This document shows, piece after piece, positions 11,104-22,095 of a stretch of 64,000 nucleotides of DNA. The stretch comes from Carettochelys insculpta (lineage: Eukaryota > Chordata > Testudines > Carettochelyidae). Below the pieces are notes generated by a model. It searched no databases, was not told where the DNA came from, and worked only from the letters and a program-made list of their open reading frames with translations. How positions within the stretch are numbered: position 1 is the first letter of the stretch; every line of letters begins with the position of its first letter. Made by a program: the position numbers and the translations under genes. The stretch spans positions 41,286,001 through 41,350,000 of the forward strand of contig NC_134147.1 of the NCBI RefSeq assembly GCF_033958435.1, given 5' to 3'.

Positions 11104-13575
11104 TCTTAGAAGTGTTGCTCATTTGCTCTTCTCATTGATCTTAGATGGAGTTGCTGGTGCTCAACAGTATTCTAAGTGTCTTGATTTTGGGAGTTGTGGT
11201 GGGATGCACGAGACCCACATTGGGTTCAAAGGACATTACTGGGCTCAGATAACCCTGCCCCTCCAGGCCAGCAGGACCCACTCTGCCTACAGGAGCTGTT
11301 AAAAGGTGCACAGGAGCCCAGGTTGGGGGATTGGAAGGAGAAGTGCCTGGAGAGAAGATGAATCCCTCTCCTGGGAGGCAGGGGGCTATTTTACTGGTAA
11401 GGATTTCAGCATTGTCCTCCCCTCTTTCAAGAACCAGCAGGCCCTGTGGGGCTCTGCTTGTTCTGAACTCTGTAAAATTATGGATCAGTGGGATGATGGG
11501 GTGAGTGCACACCACAAACAAAGGAGTGTGTAAATTGGAAGCGGCTCAGGATGACACATTATTTCAGCTTAGAAGGTGTTGCTGGTGTAGCTCCGCAACG
11601 GCCGTGACCTGGTGGAGAGGGTGGGCCTGGGTTCCCTTACCATGCCTGGTTGAAAGCAAGGCCCAAAGCAGAATGAGACTGACATCTCTGCCTAAAGTCT
11701 CCACCCTGCTTTTGCCTGGTTGAGGAGAGACTGGAAACCTGGCCCTCAGGCGACTCCACTATAGAGTTTCTTCTGAAAATTTGAGCCTGAGTGCAGGATC
11801 TGGCCCTAGTGGATATGCTCCAGGCTAATTAGTTTTAAGTGTGGTAATAAGAAACCCAAAAATGGGAAAAATCCTGAAGAGGTAGCCCACGCCTACATAG
11901 CTATTTCCCTGCACAAGCAACTAAAGAGCAGCGTCAGCACTGAGGAGAAAAATCCTCTTCAGTTCCCCCTGTGAGCGTCTTACTGTGTTCACAGGGCTTT
12001 CCAACATCAGTGGAAGTGCCCCCTACACTGCTCAGGGGTCCCGGAGCTGCTGTGTTAGAGGGGTTCAACCTGTATGACCCCTTCCTCTCATATCAGTGTT
12101 TTTTACTGACACAGCCTGCTAAGTAGTTGCAAGTGTCAGGTTAGTATCCCATTGGAGGAGAAATCAGTGAGGCAACATCTAGATATACTGTAAGCATAAC
12201 TGGTTTGTTTACACACAAATACCATCCTTAGAACAGAGGTGATCAAACAGCATGCAGGCCAATCCTGTTTTCCAGGAATCATAGCCCAACACCAATGCCT
12301 CTAATATTGGTAGAGCCACTCTGCATCAAAGATTAATTCTAGTCAGAAACCAAGACAGGAAGGATTCTCCTGCCACTTGCTCATCAGGACTTCTAGAAGA
12401 TGCCTTTCATACAAAACCTTGCCAACCCACCAACTAACAATACATCACACCTGTTCCAAAAGTCAATTTTTGTTTGTTCTTTCTTTTTCTTCGCATGCAA
12501 GCTTGGAAGGTTATATTTAGTAGCAACACTCCTCCCTAAGGATGCCTGCTATACCAATACCTGTAGCTTCTCTTGCCTTAATGACATTACATTTAATCCC
12601 ATTTTCTGAGCACAGCTCACACTTTGGGTTGGAGCTACAACCATGGCATCTTGCATAGGGATCAATGAGGTTCTAGGCTCTACAGCTGTATGATGTCCTC
12701 ACAGCATTGTTTATTTGAAGTGGAGAAATAAGTTACAGGTAGGGTTACCCTTTAAACTCAATGTTTAGTCAGGCCATCGAGGACTGGGGGAGGAGAGGGC
12801 ACGGTTTAGTGCCAATTCTAACACATCTCAACCTTCACTTTCTGCACCCGTTTCTGAGTGAAGGCAAGAGAAGTCTCTGCCATATGACTATCTTTCCTAT
12901 TCAGTGTGGCAGCCCTAATGCTAAGTCAAATCTTGACTTTTTTTCATTCTCTCCCTCTAAAAAGTTCCTCCTCATTTAACAGTGCAATTAAAAGCTCCCC
13001 CTGGTTTTGCTCCGTAATGCTTCTGAGGTAAAAGTTAGCAAGTATACACGACAGAGGCCAGGTGTATGTATGGCTGTTAGTGGGCTGGAAATTAATTTCT
13101 TCCCTGTTCTCTACTTGCACAGCACACTGTATCCTTTGGACCAAGAACTAAACCCTAGGTCCCGTCACTCAGTGCAGTGCTTTAAACCTCAGGTTGGCAC
13201 TAGCTCATTCCATTGTCCCATCTGCTCCCTGCACTGTGGGCTTGCTGTGCTGACTCCCGTAAATACTCAGTTGCCCCAAGGAAATGGGCCTGCAAGATAT
13301 TTGGGATCTGGCCTCTAGTGAGATAAGTTGTTAGGACTGACCTGGATTGTTCTAAGAGGACTTTTGATAGATGCTGGGTTTTAATTTTCACTGGTTTATT
13401 TGGTCACTAAAAGGGGTATTGCATAAAAATATCAACAACTGTTTTTGTCCCTTTCAAATATCACACTTCAACATCTTGCGTCCCCTGACGAAAGCTGGAA
13501 GGGCTTTTGTTTCTGAATCTGTATTCAAAGCAACAAACAGTAAGGTCATTTCCTTGAGATTATATGGCAACGGAA

Positions 13576-13603
13576 GAAGTCGGGGATCGTGCTTCCCGAC
13601 TTC
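13576..13603. other. Short perfect hairpin
   Basis: GAAGTCGGG (13576-13584) and CCCGACTTC (13595-13603) are perfect inverted repeats around a 10-base loop. The stem is GC-rich compared with its surroundings. No function is assigned. It may be the remains of an inverted-repeat element. Confidence 0.6.
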
Positions 13604-13969
13604 CACTAGCTTGTATTGAGAGCAAAATACAAAGGCTTGGTACATGCACCCTTTGATGGGTAACTTTTTGGGTTTCTTCAGTCCTTTTAAACTACCAGAG
13701 TTTGTGGCTTGGAGGTAAGGGAATATGTTTATTTCTGATGCTTACCAGCTGCAGATGATAATGTTTGTTGTGGTTGCACTGTGTCCTGGCTTAAACATAA
13801 TAAAATTCTGTAGAGTTAGTCTTACAGCAGCTCGGGAGTGTGAAAATAACATAAAACAGAAGCGAGGTTGCTCTGGGATCCTTTCATGATGGAATCTTAA
13901 ACATTTGTGTTAGCATTTTTTCCCCTAAAGATTAGCTCTTGTAACTTTATTTGCCTCCCAGCACAGGGA

Positions 13970-13985
13970 GTGTGTGTGTGTGTGT
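13970..13985. repeat. (GT)n microsatellite
   Basis: This is a short run of about eight GT units in non-coding DNA. Confidence 0.9.
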
Positions 13986-16149
13986 TTACTCTCAGCATTT
14001 ATAGCTACTTTCCCTGCCATTGTTCTAAGCATTGTCTTTGTGCCTTTTTTAAAGAAAATGCTAGCTCTAAACAGGCAAGGTTGCTGCTGGAGAGTAAGTC
14101 CATCCTTCTTGATTTCACAAATTCAAACTTTACAATGATAAACTGCTTGGAAATATTGTTTTTAACCCATGGTACTCCACATGGTGTGAGTCCTGGGGAA
14201 AGGCTGTCTGTATCTGGCACAGTAACCCCTTTCAATACATAACAGTCTTATTGGTAAGATCTCCGCTCCTCCATCCCTGCTATGCCTTCTGGAAGAGTTG
14301 GCACTGAAGATACAGCAGCATGCATGGAACTCATTAACAGTCTTTCAGAGAGGCCCCCTTTGATCAGACATCCTTGTTCTCTAAGAAAAAAATATGGAAA
14401 GTCCAATTCTGTCAAAACTATTTAAATGGCTAACAATGTGTGAGTCACCCAGGCAGGCTAGCGCATTAAGGCTGAACTGCACGCAGAAATTCTCTTTGAT
14501 AATGAGGGCGCCCTTTATGGGATCATGAGACTAAATCTTTGCCTTATTCCAGAAGGGTGTGTTTTCTTCTGTACGCTTAAAGCTAATTCAGGTGGACCTT
14601 TCTGGCACAGCCTGCTTTTTTCCCCTGCTTACCTAATGTCTGTCCAAGACTGGCAACTCGTTTTCCTGAGGGGCAGCTGCCAAGAAAAAGATAGACGCTG
14701 CCAAGCATGAGGTGGCACTGAGGCTGGGACAGAAGGTGCAGACGGAGTGGGCTGGGTGAGAAGGGAAGCAGGATTTTGGGTGGGGGGAGCCCTGGAGGAA
14801 GAGAAGGATCCTGCAGAAGGAGTTGGCGGGAAACTGGGGAAGGAAAGGGAGGTGGAAGGGAAGGAAGAGAGAGAAGGGTGAAGCTTTGAGCAGCCTTCCA
14901 GGGGGAAAAAGCTGCTGTGGTGAGAACAAGGAAGGAGGTCTGGGAAAGGTGAAAAACGGCAGTGAGGGGAGAGGCAATGACCGTAAGGAAAGGGCAGACA
15001 CTAGAGAGAGCCTTCTGGGAGAGCAGGAATGGGATGGGCCCGTGGGAGCCGATGCACTGCCATAACTTAGTGGGACAGCAAGAGATGCCTCTGAGGAAGT
15101 GCAGTGGGCAGGCGTGGAGTGGGAGGCAAACAGGCAACATCTACGAAGCCATCAGAAAGGAAATTGGGGAAGGGGGTAATGGTGTGCCCTGAAGAGAGAG
15201 GAGGCCTGCAGTAACAGCAGAGCATGGAGGCCTATTGGGCCTGGAGAAAACCTCTGCCCAAGATCAGGATTCATTTTTACTTTGTGGCTGTGCTCACGAG
15301 CAGGCTGGTGGTTTCCATTTTTAAAGTGTTTCAGGGAGGGGTTCTAGGACACTGACAGCTTTCTTAAAATGTAAACAGCCCAATGAAGTATCCCCATACA
15401 GCAGGCCAGCTTTGAGGAGACAGCCAGTTTCGCTGCTGAGTGCTTCCTGGACTGCCAGGAGAAGAGAAACAGGTGTCCAAGGAGGCTGCTGTTCTAGCTG
15501 CATTCAGCCGGGGACAGTCCGATGGGAAAACCTGCCCAAAATACAGAAAAAATACCCAAGACACATAGAAACTGCAAGAAAGTTAGTCATCACTCACCAT
15601 AACATGACATCTTCAACATGACAGAGACACTCATACCCCTGGGGCTACAGGGAGGGGAGTTGAAATTTTCAAGCCACCTACGTGTCCTCTTAGTGTAGGG
15701 CTGCTCTGGGCCCTGGAGTAGCTTCTGCATGTCTTAGACCACTCAGGGGGGCTGTCTTAAGTTATGACAGGCTGCTGTATGAGTAGCTACCCTGCCCCAA
15801 AGCTGCACAGTGCTGGTGCACTGGATGCAGGATGCCCCCTGTGCCTTTCCTTGTGAGGGGGTGCTCAGAAAGTAGGTTTGTGGCTGTCTTCTGTGGCATC
15901 TACCCCAAAGGAATCATCCTCCAGTTGATATGGAAATGTGAGGCCCACCACTCCCCATGTAAGAGGGCTGGAGTGCTGAAAAGGAGTCGGAGTGGGAGTT
16001 GAGAGCCTCCGCCTGATGCCTCAGCATGAAAGTGTTCTTCCAGCTGAGCCTCAGAAGAACTAGATGCAAAGACATTTTGCGTAATTCATTCTCTCTTGCT
16101 TTTGTTTTTAACGAAGACCAGGAGCCTGTGTAATCTGCAGGAATTAGCA

Positions 16150-16345
16150 TGGCTGGGAGCTAGGTGATCCTGACTCCTGGCCTGGCTCTGTTGCTGTATT
16201 TTACTATGTACATTTCAGCAAGTCACTTCAAGTTAGTATCTCTTAGTTTCCCCCTTTGTAAAGTGAGGCTAGTAATCTTTACCCTGGGTACCGGAAGAAG
16301 TAATGAGTTCAGGTCTATGCAGAGCTTTGAGACTGCACAATTAAC
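16150..16345 (+). repeat. MIR-like SINE relic
   Basis: GTGATCCTGACTCCTGGC, then CAGCAAGTCACTTCAAG, TTTCCCCCTTTGTAAAGTGAGG and a GCAGAGCTTTGAGA tail follow the order of the MIR/CORE SINE consensus. The copy is diverged. Confidence 0.65.
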
Positions 16346-16439
16346 ATTAGGCAAAAAGAGCAAATTACTTTAAAAACAAATAGAGAAATGATGTACAAGG
16401 AGTTGGTGGGCACTGGGGAAGGCAGCCTGGTATTCAGAT

Positions 16440-16620
16440 GGTAAAATGGACAGCCCCAGCTAAGGCTTTATTTTCATGGGGAAATTTATCAATAAAACTT
16501 TACCATTTTAGTTATGCTGGTATAACTCCATGTGTGGACACACTTATCCAAAGTAACTACACAGGCAGTTATAGTGGTGTCATTATGACAGTATGTTTCC
16601 CTGTGTAGACAATCCCTGAG
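16440..16620. mobile_element. Possible MITE relic
   Basis: The right end carries CCCTGTGTAGACAATCCC, like the GTAGAC-bearing ends of the Harbinger-like MITEs here. The interior has GTATAACTCCATGTGTGGACAC. The left edge is unclear and no target duplication was seen. Confidence 0.35.
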
Positions 16621-16752
16621 AGGAGACTGTCTCCATTGTTTTTACCCTCTCCACAGTCCAAGCTACACTGCGATAAATGGCAGTGATGAGAGAAGCTACA
16701 TTTCTTTTATGAGAAGGTATGTATGACAGAATTGCAAGATTTGGGCAACTAA

Positions 16753-17050
16753 GGGCTTGTCTATACTATGTGGAAGATTGACCTGGTCAGGGTGGATCTT
16801 ACGAAACTCAGTTTCACATACCTGGTAGAGATGGGTGAAATCGAACTACCTGTGGTTGGCAGTTGATCCCCTGTACTCCTCAGTATCATGAGAAGTAAGG
16901 GAAGGCAGTGGGAGAGTTTCTCCCATCGACTTCCATCTGTGAAGCCGGCCAGGTAAGTCAATTTCAGATAAGTCGATTCTAGCAATGCAATGGCCATAGC
17001 TAGAATTACATATCTACAATCGACTTTAATGTCTGCTGTGTAATTTGCCC
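16753..17050 (+). mobile_element. Harbinger-like MITE flanked by TAA
   Basis: The element starts GGGCTTGTCTATACTATG and ends AATTTGCCC. Identical TAA trinucleotides lie directly outside (16750-16752 and 17051-17053), as expected for the 3-bp TWA target duplication of PIF/Harbinger elements. The interior has GATTGACCTGGTCAGGGT, ATCGACTTCC and AGTCGATTCTAG. An inverted relative lies at 28775-29046 and a further relative at 45645. It is non-autonomous, with no transposase. Confidence 0.75.
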
Positions 17051-17139
17051 TAAAAGAAAGGAGAAGAGTTGGGGCTGGGACAAAGGAGGAAGAGCAGTCA
17101 GTCACAGATACAGGGAAGAGGAGGAGGAAGGAGGAGTGT

Positions 17140-17310
17140 TTTTCGTCAGGAAGTCCCAAAGCACTTACAGAGGAGGTCGTTCTCTTCACCCCCATTTAGC
17201 AGATGGGGAAATTGAAAAACGGAACGTCCAAGTGATTGATGCCATACTGCTGGCTCTTCCCCAATGTACTGTATCTGTATCAGCCGGAGAGACTTTGGGT
17301 AGTCAGGGAA
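17140..17310 (-). repeat. MIR-like SINE fragment
   Basis: CATTTAGCAGATGGGGAAATTGAAAAACGGA is the reverse-strand form of the conserved MIR core. Both edges are vague. Confidence 0.45.
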
Positions 17311-20300
17311 AGGGACAACCTTTTCCTCTTAGTCAGCAACCTGCCTTCAACTGGTGTCATTCGGCTCTTTATCCAGTGTCAAGAGCTTTGCCTCCAGTTC
17401 CCAGGAGATTGTGTCATGACTCCTTAGAACAAAACATTACCATAGCTTTTTGCATGGTAACAGTGCAGTTACTGTGAGTGTCAGCATTGTGTGAGAAGTT
17501 TGCCACTAATGAGCAGTGATCCATTAACTCCATTCCTGCCAAGGAGAGCAGATGCTCTGCGAGGTTGTGCCTTGACTCAGTATTCCGTGCAGATTTGCAC
17601 TGAGTGCTTCCTGTTAATTTTCATAGCCTTTATCATTTACCTGTGGAGCTCTTTGAGGTTGATTGTTTTTGTTTGTTTGTTCGTTCCATTTTGCTATTGG
17701 TTTCTTATACAGTGTAAAGCCCTCAGCGTGGCAGAATAAAGAAGTCAGTGCCAATGGCATGTATGCTTTTGTTTATAAAATATATCGATATCAGTAAGAT
17801 TTGAGAGTCTTTCTCTCAGCAAGATAAGAATCCCTCTGAACATCTGTGCTGGTTGCCTGGTGTGCCTGGATGCTGATTGTCAATCAAGATGGGTGGGAGT
17901 CTAAGAAGTAAGCAGTGAGCAGTCCCCCAAAGGCACATACCCCGGTGGTGTTCCAGAACCCTACCTAAGCTGCACACTTTGCTTGATATGCATGGGAAGG
18001 TGCCAGTTTGCAAGCACAAATGCAAAGGTTTGTGGGATGCATGCAGATCATGAGCACTGGCATAACTATATTATGTACATAAACCACAGTTTATAGCAGG
18101 GAAAAGCAAACTTTCCTAGTCGGACAGCTGAAATTTGACCTTTTGATCTCTGTGTACAGTCTGAGTGCCAGTGATACTTTTTAAAGTCTCACTAATAGTC
18201 CTCCTTATAACAGCTTCATTAATAAATACATTAAGATGCAGAGCTTTACTGTTTAGGTGCTGTTTGGTAGCATTAGCTTGTCTTTTGTTAATACACGGGC
18301 AGCATGGCCTTGAGCAAGCTCCCAGCAGCATGGGGGAGGAGAGGTGGGGCTGAGCTCAGCTCCCACCTCGTTGCTGATGAAAATTGGTTCCCATGCCATT
18401 CGTGCACCCGTGCCCAGGGTTGTTGACCCCTGGTCTGTAGCAAGAGGGAATGAAACCTGAACTTCTGTTACCCATCTAGCCAGCGTCCAATCACATTGAC
18501 ATTTCCTCATTTTTGGCAATATGCATGTGCCATGTCCTCCTTTTGGAATTCTGCATGTTCTGTGACTTTGCCCACTCTGGGACTTTTACTTGCTTGCTTG
18601 TCATCACAATATGCTTGTCATGAAGGATTTTTTTCAGAGCTGACAAAATGAAGCATTACATGAGTTTCCACTGACTTCAACAGGCTTTGGATCAGACCCT
18701 TTCTGAACCAATAAACAAATAGCAGGTGACTGGAAACGTATCTGAGGATTATGGTTTTCTGTGTGTTAATGAGCGACTGAAGGGAGAATTGCACATTAAA
18801 TCCCTTGGCACTTGTCCCTGAAAAGTCAGAGCTGCCCTGTAGTGAGTGAAACTGCTTTGGGTTGCTACCTTGCCAGGCTTTTACTATCCCAGCTGGTGGG
18901 GCTTGCATGTAACTCAGCTGAAGTTATGCAGAAAACCATGTTTGTAAATGTCTTCAATATATGGAACTATTTTGGGAAGATTTCAAACTATCCAGCGAGC
19001 ATTTAGGCTTGGCATTCAAGCTCCGGACCTTCGTACTCTGCCAAATACATCATAGCCAAGGTTTCTAGGGAGAGCGTTTGCAGAGAGGCATTTGCAGCCA
19101 TTAGCCTTGAAATCACTTATCTCTGCGCAGCTGAAAATGGCTCTCTTGTTAATACTGTTTTTTGAAGATGGGCCTCAAAGAGCGGATAATCTCCCCGAAC
19201 AGCACTGACATGATAACATGTATGGGGAGACTGTTGGTAATGGTGTTCTTTTGGTATTGGGGCTGTGATTTTTTTTTTCCTGCCTTGCTTCTCATCTAAA
19301 ATGCTGAGACGCTGATTGTGAGCTGAGAAAAAGGAGATACTCTTTATTTGCAATAAAGGCACCATGCCCGCTACTGTAATAATGGTGTATTTGATTCCTG
19401 TGCACGATTAGTCACTCAGTGCCATTTCCTAAGGCATTAATGCTGTAAAATTGCTATTGTTTAGTTCATAAGTACACCGCATTGAGGCACAACGTGGACA
19501 CACACTGTGCAGCTCTTTTAAAGAAATGGCAGTGGACTGTGGTAAGTTGGCTTAGTGAAAACAAGGTAACGAGGAGTCTGTTCTGCAGCATTGTGTGAAA
19601 CACAAGGAGGAGTCAGTTGCTTTGCTGTACTGCCAGCTGCTAATGCGAAGCAGAGATTGGCTTCTGTTGAGGTAAAGGCCAAGCTGGCAAAGGGTAATTG
19701 TGGGGGAAGCCTGGCCCCATTGAAATGAGTGGCAAAACTCCTTCTGACTTCACTGGGACCAGGGTTTCATCTGAAGGCTCTTTTCATGGCTTCAGAAGCT
19801 GAGCCACTTGACATGGGATGTCAGGTTGGGAGGAGGGACGGTGATGTCTGCGGCCCAGGGCTGTTGACTTCTCTGGGCACTGGGCGGTGTGTGTGAGGTG
19901 GGGGCAGGGGAGCGTTTGGCTCTGGCCCTCCCCCCCAGTAAAAGGAAGGGCCTCAGGCAGAAGGTGTGGGGCGGGGCTAGGGGCAGTCAGCATTCAGTGT
20001 TGCCTGTACTGCTCTGGAGTGGAGCTCCAGCACTGATTTAAAGATCCCTGGGACTCCAACTGCTGCTCCTGTGGCAGCAACCCTAGACCCTTTTAAATCG
20101 CCAAGCCCTGGGTCCACTGTCCCCTTTGTTCTCTCCCTGCTGGGGGAAATGGCTTGATCTTGCCCCATTGAAGTCTGTGGAAGTTTTGCCCTTAACTTCA
20201 GTGGGAGCAGGATGAGACCCATGTGGTCAGTAGAGGCATTGGTCCAGAGGTACTGTGGAGAACATTTGAATAGGAGAGCCGAGGCCTGGGTTGGGATATC

Positions 20301-20510
20301 CCAGGCACTGGGGAAGTTTGGGACTGGTACCTTGAGGATCAGGCCCATTTCTCACAGCTGTAAGTGTTGCAGTGTAAGAGCTCCCCTGCTTTTCCTGCGA
20401 GCCCTGTGGTCTCCACAGAATCACCAACTTAAATAATTCACTGGTGAGGGGCACAAAAAGCCACTCCTGGGGACCCTCAGGAGGCAGAGTTTGTGATTCT
20501 TCTCTTAATA
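17311..20510. other. Unassigned intronic stretch
   Basis: No exon was recognised. Short relics of the dispersed CCATTGAAGTCAATGG-type family occur at about 18655-18705, 19695-19770 and 20150-20225. A GC-rich patch lies at about 19830-20000. The interval 18920-19400 shows no recognisable repeat and could be unique intronic sequence. Whether it is conserved cannot be judged here. Confidence 0.5.
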
Positions 20511-21010
20511 CAGTGTTTCTCAATCTTTTTAATTAAGTACCCTTCAGACTTGTCTCATCTACCCCTAAGGGTACGCATACCACCAGTAGAGAAACATGGT
20601 CCTAAGGGAATCCGAGGTCTCGAAACAAGTGCCATTCAACTCTTCCAAATGACTACACCCTTTTCAGGAGTCAGATTTGTTTCACATACCACCAAGTTGC
20701 ACTTCACTTAAAAACTACTTATTTACAAAAACATGTAAAAAATCACAGAAGACTGCTTCTGAAAGCTTGCTGACTCTCTACCATTTTATTATCAAATAAA
20801 TGAATTGGAATAGAAATATGGTACTCTACGTTTCAGCATAAGGCATATGAATCAGTAGAAACAAGTCACTGTCTTAATGAACTTTTAGCTTGTACTGACT
20901 TGACTAGTGTTTTTTCATATAGTGTGTTGTAATACTCGGCAAATCTGTAGATGAGTTGATGTACCCCCCTGGAATATCTCATGTGCGCCCAAAGATACTG
21001 AGAAACACTA
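20511..21010. mobile_element. hAT-type non-autonomous element
   Basis: The left terminus CAGTGTTTCTCAATC and right terminus GATACTGAGAAACACTA are inverted repeats of the hAT CAGTG type. The outside octamers TCTTAATA (20503-20510) and TCTTAGTG (21011-21018) agree at six of eight positions, consistent with an aged 8-bp hAT target duplication. The interior is AT-rich and codes for no transposase. Confidence 0.75.
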
Positions 21011-21018
21011 TCTTAGTG

Positions 21019-21959
21019 CAGTGCACTGGAGAATGAGGACAAGTTGCTGAGGCTGGAATTAAGGTTCTGTGATTGCTGGAGAGAGCTAGCGAGGACAGTC
21101 AAGGGAAGGTTAGACGTTGGGACGCAGGCAATGACAGAAGGAGGAGGAAGAGGAGGATTATCTGGACTTAATCCCACCAATTGATCCTTGTGGTCTCCAT
21201 CTACCTCCACTCAAGCTAGCAGAGAGTTCAGAAGCAAAGGGTAGAAGATGCTGCACCTTTAAACAAATGGAAAAGTTGGATGAACACCAGCTGCCCGACA
21301 CACCTCTCAATTCCTGGCCAGTGAGTTTCTCTCTGCTCCCCTCTGTGCACAGTGACACCCACAGGTGAGGGGGACAGTAATGACCTCCACAGCTGTCCTG
21401 TATCTTCCTACAAATGACCCCCCCGCCACTTCTCCCTGAACCTGAGTATGCAAATAGCTCGTTTGTGGCTCTTGAGATGCACCAGGAGGATGAGGGAGAT
21501 GCTGCTGAGCTTGGGCCCTGGCTTTTCCTCAGGAGCAGTCCAGTCCTGGATCACCCACAGAGATGCTGGACCACCAGAGTTTCTGGGCAACTCCCCCCCG
21601 ACCACCACCAGCTGATGCAGTTTTGCAAGTCCGGGTGTCAGTTGGCCTAGTTCTTTCAAAGCCAGAGGAGTGATGCTGAGTTATATGAGAGGATCTGACC
21701 CTAATTGTCTTCATGACTGCAGAAAGGCATCTTGCAAACCTGATGTCAGTTCATGTGCTTGAAAGTTCAGCTTTGAAATCTTTAACTGTCTTCTGGGTTG
21801 TAGATGATTGGAAACTTAAAAATCCCCCTTTTGGAAATTCTTTGTCATTTTTTAGCTATTTAAGTCCAGTTCAGAAGGGAACTGTAAGATGAAATTTCTC
21901 CTCCGAGAACAAGCCTAGTGGACTTACATTTTCTTGATTCATATGCACAAATCCTCTCG
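21019..21959. other. Unassigned intronic stretch
   Basis: No exon or diagnostic repeat was recognised. Overlapping frames on both strands at 21408-21659 are mutual shadows without recognisable domains. Confidence 0.5.
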
Positions 21960-22095
21960 AAGGATGGTCCTGGGGTTAAAGCACAGGACTGGGAGCCAAG
22001 AGAACTAGAGAATGTCTCTGCTTTGCCACAGGCTTCCTGTGATGACTCTGTCAAGTCACTCATCCTCTATACCTCAGTTCTCCATCTGCAAACAC
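21960..22095 (+). repeat. MIR-like SINE, head and core
   Basis: The head TCCTGGGGTTAAAGCACAGG with GACTGGGAGCCAAGAGAAC is tRNA-like. TGATGACTCTGTCAAGTCAC and CCTCAGTTCTCCATCTGCAAA are the MIR core. The tail is lost. Confidence 0.7.

Larger units (their letters stand above)
11115..16149. other. Unassigned intronic stretch
   Basis: No exon was recognised. About 11180-11760 is moderately GC-rich and could be an unrecognised repeat or a decayed LTR-type fragment, but no diagnostic termini were seen. A (GT)n tract lies at 13970-13985. A purine-rich block lies at about 14700-15200. The 185-codon minus frame over the last (14583-15140) is Leu/Ser/Pro-rich low complexity and is not accepted as a gene. 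Confidence 0.45.

Noticed and set aside
14583..15140. 185-codon minus-strand ORF, with a 122-codon frame overlapping it
   Set aside because: It is a Leu/Ser/Pro-rich translation of purine-rich DNA with no domain, and several frames are open over the same low-complexity block.
16761..17195. 144-codon minus-strand ORF
   Set aside because: Most of it lies within the TAA-flanked MITE at 16753-17050, so it is a translated repeat.
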